Below, in pieces: positions 28,080-35,257 of a stretch of 64,000 nt of DNA. Every line of letters begins with the position of its first letter. Position 1 is the first letter of the stretch. The stretch comes from Roseimaritima sediminicola. Lineage in GTDB: Bacteria > Planctomycetota > Planctomycetia > Pirellulales > Pirellulaceae. The translations under genes were made by a program, and so were the position numbers. Below the pieces are notes generated by a model. That model saw only the letters and a program-made list of their open reading frames with translations, was not told the DNA's origin and made no database searches. The stretch lies in the NCBI RefSeq assembly GCF_009618275.1, contig NZ_WIAD01000020.1, positions 1 to 64,000 on the forward strand. The letters are read 5' to 3'.

Positions 28080-28913
28080 TGCGGGCAGCAGTTCCAGGAC
28101 GGCCAGGATGGGCCGGTGATCCGACGCGACGGCTTCGTCCAGGACGCGGACCTCGACGACTTTCCAGCGGTCCGCCGGATGGTACAGCACAAAGTCGATC
28201 TGCCGCTGGGGCTGGGCGACCGGAATCGTCGGCAACGGCTGGTCGTTGCTGCGCGTCCAGACCGCAGCCAAGCGATCGAGCGTCGGACTGCCGATGACAT
28301 CGTTCAGGTCGCCGGCCAACAAGGCCGGAGCGTCGCCGGAGTGTCCTAGATGACGGTTGATGGCCTGCACCGAAGCCAATCTTCCGGTGTCGTCGCGGCG
28401 ATGATCGAAGTGCGTGGCGAACAAGGTGATGGTCGGCCCCCCTTCGCGAGCCTTCAAACGGGCCACCAGGACGCCTCGTTGTTCACCCCGATTGTGATTG
28501 GGCAACAGGTGGTTGTCGGCACGCTCGATGGGCAGACGGCTGAGAATGGCGTTGCCGTAGTGGCCGCCCTGTAGCGGAATGTTGGCCCCAAACGCCACGT
28601 GCATCTCGGTTTGCCGAGCCAGTTCGGCCGGTTGGTCGACGCTTTCGCTGCGCTGCACATTCTGATCCACCTCCTGCAGCGCCACGATGTCGGGCTCCAC
28701 CGATCGGATCACGGCGGCAATCCGCTGGAGGTCCAGTTTGCCGTCGACCCCTTCGCCGTGATGAATGTTGTAGCTGAGCACGCGCAGGCGTATCGGCTCT
28801 TCGCTCTGGCCGGGCCCGGCAAAGCACAGCAGGCCGAGCATCGCGAGGGCCACGGGACGGGCCAAGCGGGCCACGGGACGGAGGAAACGGTTTTCGGAGA
28901 AAGACAACTGCAT
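28074..28913 (-). CDS. Secreted endonuclease/exonuclease/phosphatase-family protein
   Basis: 279 residues. A signal peptide (LARPVALAMLGLLCFAG) is followed by the EEP fold: RVLSYNIHHGEG near residue 45, DIVALQEVDQN with the metal-binding Glu, FATHFDHRRDD, LLAGDLNDVIGSP, and SDHRPILAVL at the end. These match the catalytic Asn, Glu, Asp and His set of the family (DNase I-like, sphingomyelinase-like). Which phosphodiester it cuts is not visible. The gene ends inside a palindromic repeat, which supplies its stop codon. Confidence 0.92.
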   Translation of the reverse strand: MQLSFSENRFLRPVARLARPVALAMLGLLCFAGPGQSEEPIRLRVLSYNIHHGEGVDGKLDLQRIAAVIRSVEPDIVALQEVDQNVQRSESVDQPAELARQTEMHVAFGANIPLQGGHYGNAILSRLPIERADNHLLPNHNRGEQRGVLVARLKAREGGPTITLFATHFDHRRDDTGRLASVQAINRHLGHSGDAPALLAGDLNDVIGSPTLDRLAAVWTRSNDQPLPTIPVAQPQRQIDFVLYHPADRWKVVEVRVLDEAVASDHRPILAVLELLPAK

Positions 28914-29139
28914 TTCAGGATGACTTTGCGAAGAGGTAGGGGAGGGACAGCGTTTGTTTTCGACCGGGATCTATTCTACTTCTACGTCGAAACGCGTTCT
29001 ACGTCGAAGCATGGCTGCTGTGACCTCTGCCACTTACTGATCCCAGCAGATTACGTTAAAACGAAAGCAACATTTTCTCATCATCGGGCGTGCTGGCGTC
29101 GCCTCTTTTCGTCCGGGTCCTGCAACGAATTCAACGATC

Positions 29140-31215
29140 ATGATTACGACGGCAAGGGGACTGCTGAGTTTGCCGCTGGCTCTGTTGGCCGGCTTGTCCA
29201 CCGCTGCGGATGTGTCGCGTCACTACAGCCACAGCGACGCCCGCTACGTGCACCACATCGATCTGTACGACATCGACAATCGCAAGATCACCGCGGAGTC
29301 GACGCGTCCGTATTCGCCGCTGAACACCTGCGGTCGCTGTCACGACTACGAAACCATCGCCCACGGGTGGCACTTCAATGCCTTCCTGCCCGAGTCGGAG
29401 GCCGGTCGCCGTGGCGAGCCGTGGATCTGGACCGATCCCCGCACCGCCACCCAGCTGCCGCTCTCCTACCGGCCCTGGGACCACACCTACGACCCCCAGC
29501 AAGTCGGGCTGTCCCGCTGGCAGATGGCCCATCACTTCGGCGGCCGCGTGCCGGGCATCACCCTGCCCGCTGCCGAACAGGCCGAGGCCGAGGACGAACA
29601 GGCCGAGGACGGGCAGCAGGCCGAGCAGGAGGATTCCGCCGGCGACGCCGAAACCGAACCGCCGGTCGATCGCTGGAAGTTCAGCGGCGATTTGCAGGTC
29701 GACTGCATGATCTGCCATGCCGTCTCGGGCGCCTACGACTTTAACCAGCGGCGCGAGCAGATCGAGGACGAGAATTTTGCGTGGGCGCCGACCGCGGGGC
29801 TGCGACTAGGCAGCATCGATGGTTCGGTTTCGCGGATCAAGGACGACGCGGATCCGGAAGACGAGAGCGTGCAGGAGAAGATGCCGACCGTCCAGTACGA
29901 TGCTCGGCGTTTTGGTCCCGATGGGACCGTGTTCATGGACCTGGTCCGCAAACCCTCCAACAACGCTTGCTACCAGTGTCACAGCACGCGGACGGTGGGC
30001 GATGATGGCATCGAACAGCGTTGGATTCACGACCAGGACGTGCACCTGCGGGCCGGGATGCAGTGTGTCGATTGCCATCGCAACGGCATCGATCACCACA
30101 TCGTTCGCGGCTTCGAGGGAGAGGAGAACCCCAGCGGTCAAGCCGTCTCGACGCTGTCCTGTCAGGGCTGTCACCTGGGCGACGAGCCGGCCGATGCCGA
30201 TGAACTGGTGGCCTTCGACGTCCGTGCCGGACGCATGGGCGCTCCGCTGCCCCTGCATCGCGGCTTGCCCCCGATTCACTTCGAGAAACTCTCCTGCACC
30301 GCGTGCCACGGCGGCCCCGCCCCCCGCGGCGAAGCGCTCCGCGTGATGACGTCCTTGGCCCACGGCCTGGGGGCGGCCGAACATCGCAGCGGCAAGGAAC
30401 TGCCCGCGATCCTGGCGCCGATCTACACCAAACTGGACGACGGCAAAATCCATCCGCACAAGGGCATGTGGCCGGCCTTCTGGGGACACGTCCAGGATGG
30501 CCGCGTCCAGCCGCTGAACCCCGAAACCGTCCATTCCTTGACGCGCCGCTCGCTGCGGGTTCGCAAAGATTTTGTTCAGGAAATCCTCCAGCCCAAACCC
30601 AAAAGCAGCAAGCTGAAGGAGTTGCTGGGCGAAGAACGTGCCAAGCTGGACGAGCAGGAGTGGACCGAGGAGGAAGCCGCCAAGGTTGCCGCCCACGTCG
30701 AAACCGAAGGCCTGGCGGAGTTCGAAGAGAAGGTCGCCGGCGCCCTGGAAACGCTGGAAGAGGAACTCGATCTCGAGCAAGCGGTGTACGTCGCGTCGGG
30801 GATCATCTATGCCCGCAGCGAGGACGAGGAGGACGCGCTGCAGCAATTATCGCTGGAGGATCCTCAGGCGACCGAAGTGGCGACCTGGCCGATGGCCCAC
30901 AATGTCCGGCCAGCGGGCTGGTCGCTCGGGGCCAAAGGGTGCGTCGAATGCCATCGCGACGATGGCCTGGTGTTCGCTTCGACCATCACCGCCGACGGAC
31001 CGCTGCGGGGCGACGACCAACCGATCGCGATGGCGGATCTGCAGGGGATCGACGCCGATCAACGGCTGGCCTGGAATCAATTGTTCGGCGGTCGCAGCTC
31101 GTTTAAATACGTCGTCGGCGGGTCGTTGGGGATCCTGCTGGCAATCCTCTTGATCGGACTCGGGGCCCTGGCCGCCGGCCGTTCGTCTCATCCCTCGACC
31201 AGCCAGACCGCCTAG
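29140..31215 (+). CDS. Seven-heme membrane-anchored cytochrome c
   Basis: 691 residues. A signal peptide (LSLPLALLAGLSTAAD) is followed by seven CxxCH heme sites: CGRCH, CMICH, CYQCH, CVDCH, CQGCH, CTACH and CVECH. A low-complexity acidic insert lies near residues 147-170 (EAEDEQAEDGQQAEQEDSAG). A charged helical linker of ~100 residues sits between the sixth and seventh heme. The C-terminus has one span (VVGGSLGILLAILLIGLGAL), so the hemes face the periplasm. GWHFNAF and HGGPAPRGE resemble multiheme cytochromes of nitrite-reductase/hydroxylamine-oxidoreductase type only loosely. The downstream gene follows after 12 bp and probably forms a complex with it. Confidence 0.88.
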   Translation: MITTARGLLSLPLALLAGLSTAADVSRHYSHSDARYVHHIDLYDIDNRKITAESTRPYSPLNTCGRCHDYETIAHGWHFNAFLPESEAGRRGEPWIWTDPRTATQLPLSYRPWDHTYDPQQVGLSRWQMAHHFGGRVPGITLPAAEQAEAEDEQAEDGQQAEQEDSAGDAETEPPVDRWKFSGDLQVDCMICHAVSGAYDFNQRREQIEDENFAWAPTAGLRLGSIDGSVSRIKDDADPEDESVQEKMPTVQYDARRFGPDGTVFMDLVRKPSNNACYQCHSTRTVGDDGIEQRWIHDQDVHLRAGMQCVDCHRNGIDHHIVRGFEGEENPSGQAVSTLSCQGCHLGDEPADADELVAFDVRAGRMGAPLPLHRGLPPIHFEKLSCTACHGGPAPRGEALRVMTSLAHGLGAAEHRSGKELPAILAPIYTKLDDGKIHPHKGMWPAFWGHVQDGRVQPLNPETVHSLTRRSLRVRKDFVQEILQPKPKSSKLKELLGEERAKLDEQEWTEEEAAKVAAHVETEGLAEFEEKVAGALETLEEELDLEQAVYVASGIIYARSEDEEDALQQLSLEDPQATEVATWPMAHNVRPAGWSLGAKGCVECHRDDGLVFASTITADGPLRGDDQPIAMADLQGIDADQRLAWNQLFGGRSSFKYVVGGSLGILLAILLIGLGALAAGRSSHPSTSQTA

Positions 31216-31227
31216 GAGTCGTCATTC

Positions 31228-31644
31228 ATGTTTCGCATCCTGAACGCCCTGCTCTTGATCGCTCTGGTTTTGATCGTCGCGGTGTTGGCCATCACGGCCG
31301 TGCCGGCGCTGGGAGATGGCCATCTGGGAGGCCAGATGTTGATGGCGCACATGGCCGTCAGCGGTGCTCTGGTGCTGCTGCTGCCGGTGTTCGCCGTGTG
31401 GTCGCTGGTCCGATATCTGGATCCGGGTCGCAGCACCCGGCTGGCACGCTGGGGATTCTGGACCGTGGTGCTGACCGGCGTCGCAACGATCGGCACCGTC
31501 TTTGTGTGCATGTTGCCGGTGCTGGGTACCGATGCGATGCACGCCATGATCCACTGGCACGGTTTAGCCGGCTGGACGATGCTGCCCGCCACCGCCCTGC
31601 TGGTGCTGGGCAGTTTCAAAAAACGCGGTGCGGCCCGCTCCTAG
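31228..31644 (+). CDS. Four-helix membrane protein, possible heme b partner
   Basis: 138 residues, four membrane segments: LLLIALVLIVAVLAITAV, ALVLLLPVFAVWSLV, FWTVVLTGVATIGTVFVCML and LAGWTMLPATALLVLG. Two His-bearing stretches (LMAHMAVSG and MHAMIHWHGLAGW) lie in or near the membrane and could hold a heme b, as in small quinol-linked membrane subunits, but no family is recognised. It starts 12 bp after the multiheme cytochrome gene, so the two are probably one operon. Confidence 0.7.
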   Translation: MFRILNALLLIALVLIVAVLAITAVPALGDGHLGGQMLMAHMAVSGALVLLLPVFAVWSLVRYLDPGRSTRLARWGFWTVVLTGVATIGTVFVCMLPVLGTDAMHAMIHWHGLAGWTMLPATALLVLGSFKKRGAARS

Positions 31645-31653
31645 TGCCGCCGG

Positions 31654-31872
31654 TTACATCGTGCCGCCGTGGGTGCGGATCGGCGACATGTGGCTGGGTT
31701 GATCCAGATGCCAGATGCGTTCCCATTCTTCGACCAACATCCGCATGTCTTCCGAGGTGTACAGCAACTGCTGGACGCGGCGTTCGGGGCGAGCGGAATA
31801 GATAGGCAAAAAGCATCCGGTGGTCGACGTTAGGCAGACGGCCAGCAAGCAGATGTTTAACAATCGACGCAT
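31654..31872 (-). CDS. Short lipoprotein with MSPIRTHGG tail
   Basis: 72 residues from ATG 31872, preceded by GGAGGAACACCG. The lipoprotein signal RRLLNICLLAVCLTSTTGC puts the lipid on Cys at about residue 20. The mature part of ~50 residues ends DQPSHMSPIRTHGGTM. I recall this closing motif from short planctomycete lipoproteins but cannot verify it. Convergent with the four-helix gene; upstream is the HU-type gene. Confidence 0.75.
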   Translation of the reverse strand: MRRLLNICLLAVCLTSTTGCFLPIYSARPERRVQQLLYTSEDMRMLVEEWERIWHLDQPSHMSPIRTHGGTM

Positions 31873-31906
31873 CGGTGTTCCTCCGTGAACGGTCAACGGT
31901 CTACGG

Positions 31907-32293
31907 CTATTTCTGTTCGGGGGGATCAGGGTCACGGCGGCCGGCGGCCGGCGCACCCGAAGGATTGGACGGATTCATGGCGGGCTCGGCCGCTGCGGCG
32001 GCCTCTTGCGAGGCACCCAGCTCGCGGATTCGAGCTTCCATTTCTTTCCCGGGTTTGAACGTCACGACATATTTGGCGGGAACTTCGACCTGTCGGCCCG
32101 TCCGCGGGTTCCTGGCTTTGCGAGCCGCCCGCTGTTTGACCTCGAAGACACCAAAATTTCGTAATTCGATTCGCCGTTCCCGGACCAACGCATCGACGAT
32201 TCCGTCGAAGGTCTTCTGGACGATGACCTTCGTCTGTTGTTGGGTCAGCCCAACCTCTTCGGAAATCGTACGTACGATATCTTTCTTTGTCAC
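31907..32293 (-). CDS. HU/IHF-family DNA-binding protein with Ala/Pro tail
   Basis: 128 residues. A nucleoid protein that bends DNA. The HU fold is complete: [34 protein letters not shown], and the DNA-binding arm [20 protein letters not shown] with the intercalating proline. PGKEMEARI closes the domain near residue 90. A tail of about 35 residues rich in Ala, Pro and Asn ([20 protein letters not shown]) extends it past the usual 90-residue length. Confidence 0.95.
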   Translation of the reverse strand: MTKKDIVRTISEEVGLTQQQTKVIVQKTFDGIVDALVRERRIELRNFGVFEVKQRAARKARNPRTGRQVEVPAKYVVTFKPGKEMEARIRELGASQEAAAAAEPAMNPSNPSGAPAAGRRDPDPPEQK

Positions 32294-32488
32294 AACCTGT
32301 GCTCCGTGACGCCGTAGTTGCGTTGTAAACCCTTTACTACCAGCAACTTAGTTGCTTCGAAGTCTAGGTCCACGCAATCCGAGCGTCAAGGACGTCGCCC
32401 AGAACCTCCTGCGAGGCGTCCGAGCGAACTTCAGGCCCGACAAAACTACTATCGTCGCTACAAGCGTTAAACTTGACCGATTAAAACC
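32294..32488. other. HU promoter region, no gene
   Basis: Between the divergent HU gene and the 118-bp element. No coding potential beyond short frames. A small hairpin CAGCAACTTAGTTGCT lies near 32340. The promoter of the HU gene must be here, but no -35/-10 pair could be picked with confidence. Confidence 0.4.
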
Positions 32489-32606
32489 CGGCCTGTCGAT
32501 TTATTCGAAAACGCATTGCCTAGGTGAGCCGTTTGGGCGATAGCCCCGGTTTTGCGATAACGGAACCGAGGCTAACGCTCTGGCGGCTTCATAAATCGAC
32601 AGGCCG
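32489..32606 (-). repeat. 118-bp inverted-repeat element, copy B
   Basis: The 15-bp ends CGGCCTGTCGATTTA and TAAATCGACAGGCCG bound a 118-bp unit. The asymmetric arm (CGAAAACGCATTGC) is at the left, so the element is in the opposite orientation to copies A and C. The internal inverted pair is diverged (GAGCCGTTTGGGCGATAGCC against a weaker GGCTAACGCTCTGGCGG partner). Confidence 0.9.
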
Positions 32607-32638
32607 AACCGCCACCGGAACGTTTTTTTTCAGCCAGA

Positions 32639-32791
32639 GTAGCTCGGCTGTCCCAGCCGAGACGCAGCAAAAAAAGTAGCTCGGCTGTCCCAGCCGAGAC
32701 GCAGCAAAAAAAGTAGCTCGGCTGTCCCAGCCGAAGAACACTCTCTGTTCACGGCTGGGACAGCCGTGCTACTTAGGGACAGCCGTGCTAC
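32639..32791. repeat. Cluster of GTAGCTCGGCTGTCCC hairpin repeats
   Basis: Two perfect 37-bp tandem copies (32639-32675 and 32676-32712), each GTAGCTCGGCTGTCCCAGCC then GAGACGCAGCAAAAAAA, are followed by a partial third. Two inverted relatives ending GACAGCCGTGCTAC lie at about 32751-32791. The last copy abuts the TGA stop of the CinA-domain gene (32792-32794). Confidence 0.88.
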
Positions 32792-33301
32792 TCATTCGGC
32801 CTCGGCCAACGCATCGAGAGCGATCTGTAAGGCTGCTTTGGCGGCGTCGCGTTGACGTTCGCCGCGCGAGGCGGCGGCCAGTTGCAGCCGCTCGACCGTG
32901 ACCGCGGCCGGCGAGGTCGCGGGGCGAAAACACCAGCCGACAAACGCGATGCCGTCCAGCGGGGTGGGGGCTCCGGGACCCAGATGCCCGGTGATCGAAA
33001 CGGCCAGGTCGGCTTCGGGCGTCTTTTCGAGAACCCCCCAGGCCATCTGCTGGGCCACTTGGGCGCTGACGGCCGTGAACTGGGCCAGGGTCTGTTCCGA
33101 AACACCCAGCCAGGTTTGTTTGGTGGCCTCGCGGTAGGTTACGGCCGATCCACACAGCCACCGCGAGATGCCGGGGACGGCCGCGAGCGTCGCGGCGATC
33201 AGTCCGGCGGTACAGCTTTCGGCAAACACGATCCGACATCGTCGCTCGGCCAGACGCTGGGCCAGCCGCTGGGCGAGCGATGTCGCATCCGCGCCGCTCA
33301 T
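32792..33301 (-). CDS. CinA C-terminal-domain protein (NMN amidohydrolase-like)
   Basis: 169 residues from ATG 33301, which overlaps the upstream stop as ATGA. Only the C-terminal CinA (PncC-type) domain is present, which in other bacteria deamidates nicotinamide mononucleotide in NAD recycling. Conserved parts: RIVFAESCTAGLIAATLAAV (usual form ESCTGG), VPGISRWLCGSAVTYREATK, and AVSITGHLGPGAPTPLDG (usual GIAGPGGG); the Gly-rich loop is atypical here, so activity is less sure. The N-terminal MoCF domain of full CinA is missing. The coupling to a surface lipoprotein gene upstream is unexpected. Confidence 0.85.
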   Translation of the reverse strand: MSGADATSLAQRLAQRLAERRCRIVFAESCTAGLIAATLAAVPGISRWLCGSAVTYREATKQTWLGVSEQTLAQFTAVSAQVAQQMAWGVLEKTPEADLAVSITGHLGPGAPTPLDGIAFVGWCFRPATSPAAVTVERLQLAAASRGERQRDAAKAALQIALDALAEAE

Positions 33302-34305
33302 CGCGCCCTCGTCGGAGCTCGCCAAGGCAGATTCTGGTCCTGGGTCCGGGCGGTGTTGTCAGCGATCGGACGCGATACCGTGTTCGAGGAGGCCGGAGCG
33401 ACGCCCGAACCGACGGCGCCCCAGTTGTCGGTGGGGACGGTGGCCTGCCCCGCACCGGTCGTGGTGGAGTGCGTCGAGGTGCCGGCCGTCGTAGGACCGG
33501 TCGACAGGTGACTGGACGTCATGTGGCTGGGCGTGATCGGGCTGGGCGTGATCGGGCGGGGGTAGATCGTCCGCGGTGCCTGCTGCGGTTGTTGGAAATG
33601 AAGGTGTGGCGCTTGTCCGGCAGGCGTCAAATCATTGACCTGCATTCCGCGTAACTGGGGCGCCACGGCCGGGGCGGACGCGACGCTGGCGTGGGCCGTG
33701 TCGCCGTACGACGCCTGCTGAAGCGCAGCCGCCGGAGATAGGCCCGCCGGAGGAAAGCCCGCCGGCGACAGGCCCGCCGGGGATGGGGCCGAGCCCCCGG
33801 TTGCGGCGAATGCCGCGGGGACAACCGCACCAGCCGGGGGCGCCGGGAACTGGGTGGAGGGCTGGGCGGGCGTCTGGGTGGTGCCGCGCGTCGCGAACGA
33901 ACCGGCCGGCGGCACATTGGTCGCCGCGGTGAATTGCGGGGTGGCGGCCGAACCGATTTGTGCCACCAGGTCGCTGGCCGGCAGGCCCACGGCGGCTTGA
34001 CCGACGGCCGTCGCCGGTTGATAGGGGGCGGGTGTGTAACCGTTGGCTCCGACGCTGCCGGTCGGCGGGGCGGGCACGCGCGTGGACCCGACCATGGGAT
34101 TGCTGGGCAGGGCCATCTGGCCGTTGGGTTGTTGGCAGCCGCTCGCGCCGCCCAGCACGGTCCCGGCGACCAGCAGGCCGCCCCAGATCCTGGCTCCACT
34201 CCGCTTCAAAACCCTGCTCTGCCCTGGATTCAACTGGTTCACTTTGTTGTTGGACAAAGCTCGCAACCAAGAAAGGGGGCGGCGAGTTGCAAGGGAGTGG
34301 TTCAT
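33298..34305 (-). CDS. Pro/Ala/Thr-rich lipoprotein, low complexity
   Basis: 335 residues from ATG 34305 (MNHSLATRRPLSWLR). The chain has a hydrophobic segment and lipobox-like site at IWGGLLVAGTVLGGASGCQQ, placing the lipid on Cys near residue 57. The rest is disordered: repeated SPAGLSPAGFPPAGLSPAA, TAATNVPPAGSF, and a histidine/threonine tail (ITPSHMTSSHLSTG). No enzyme motif. It could be a wall or envelope spacer. Its stop overlaps the CinA-domain ATG, so both are likely co-translated. Confidence 0.65.
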   Translation of the reverse strand: MNHSLATRRPLSWLRALSNNKVNQLNPGQSRVLKRSGARIWGGLLVAGTVLGGASGCQQPNGQMALPSNPMVGSTRVPAPPTGSVGANGYTPAPYQPATAVGQAAVGLPASDLVAQIGSAATPQFTAATNVPPAGSFATRGTTQTPAQPSTQFPAPPAGAVVPAAFAATGGSAPSPAGLSPAGFPPAGLSPAAALQQASYGDTAHASVASAPAVAPQLRGMQVNDLTPAGQAPHLHFQQPQQAPRTIYPRPITPSPITPSHMTSSHLSTGPTTAGTSTHSTTTGAGQATVPTDNWGAVGSGVAPASSNTVSRPIADNTARTQDQNLPWRAPTRAR

Positions 34306-34454
34306 TGGGCCGTCCGGCTGGTTTTTTGTGGGGCTGGGGCGGAATGTGTTCCGACAACACCTTGATGCTTTGAGGATCACTCTTAGCATTATCGACTGGA
34401 CCTCGAAAGATCAGTCTCACCCAGCGCTCCTCCTCCAAACCTTCAGGCCCCTGT

Positions 34455-35162
34455 ATGCGACCCGCCGACCAGCTACGCGACGTGGAGATTCAACGCCCCT
34501 TTCTGGGACAAGCCCCGGGCAGCGTGCTGTACCGCAGCGGCCAAACCGCCGTGCTGTGCACGGCGTCGATCACCGACCGCGTGCCGCCCTGGATGGAAGG
34601 CCAAGGCAAGGGCTGGGTGACGGCCGAATATGCGATGCTGCCCCACAGCACGAACAGCCGCAAATCGCGCGATCGCGGGGGCAAGGTCGACGGCCGAACG
34701 ACCGAGATCCAGCGGCTGATCGGTCGCTCGCTGCGTGCCGTGGTCGACCTGGTGGCCCTGGGCGAACGCATGGTCACCGTCGACTGCGACGTCCTGCACG
34801 CCGATGGCGGGACACGCACCGCGGCTATCACCGGCGGCTACATCGCGATGGTCGACGCGATCCGCTCGGAGCTGCCCGATTGCTCGATCGGCACGGCCCC
34901 GCTGGTCGATAGCGTGGCCGCGGTCAGCGTGGGCGTGGTCGAGGACCAAGTGGTGCTGGACCTGGATTACCAATTGGATTTCGCCGCCGCCGTCGACATG
35001 AACGTGGTGATGACCGGCAGCGGCCGGTTCGTGGAGCTTCAGGGCACCGGTGAAGAAGCCACCTTTGATGACGCCCAGCTGAGCCAAATGCTGCAGCTGG
35101 CGCGACGCGGCATCGAACAACTCTCCGCCCGCCAACGCGAACTGCTCGGAACCATGGTCTAA
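34455..35162 (+). CDS. rph: Ribonuclease PH
   Basis: 235 residues, against ~238 for typical RNase PH. A phosphorolytic 3'-5' exoribonuclease that trims tRNA 3' ends. Family motifs are complete: PFLGQAPGSVLYRSGQTAVL, WVTAEYAMLPHSTNSR, the RNA/phosphate-binding RDRGGKVDGRTTEIQRLIGR, and DCDVLHADGGTRTAAITGG. It ends with GEEATFDDAQLSQMLQLARR. ATG 34455 is the first in frame and matches the usual N-terminus (MRPADQLRDVEI). No rdgB/HAM1 partner gene is adjacent. Confidence 0.97.
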   Translation: MRPADQLRDVEIQRPFLGQAPGSVLYRSGQTAVLCTASITDRVPPWMEGQGKGWVTAEYAMLPHSTNSRKSRDRGGKVDGRTTEIQRLIGRSLRAVVDLVALGERMVTVDCDVLHADGGTRTAAITGGYIAMVDAIRSELPDCSIGTAPLVDSVAAVSVGVVEDQVVLDLDYQLDFAAAVDMNVVMTGSGRFVELQGTGEEATFDDAQLSQMLQLARRGIEQLSARQRELLGTMV

Positions 35163-35257
35163 ACAGTGGAATCGGCTTCCAGCCTGTGAAGATGATGGTT
35201 GCTTGGATCGAAGCGGCGGTCCAAAGTCTGGCGACTTCAGCTACGGACTAGGCTAGC

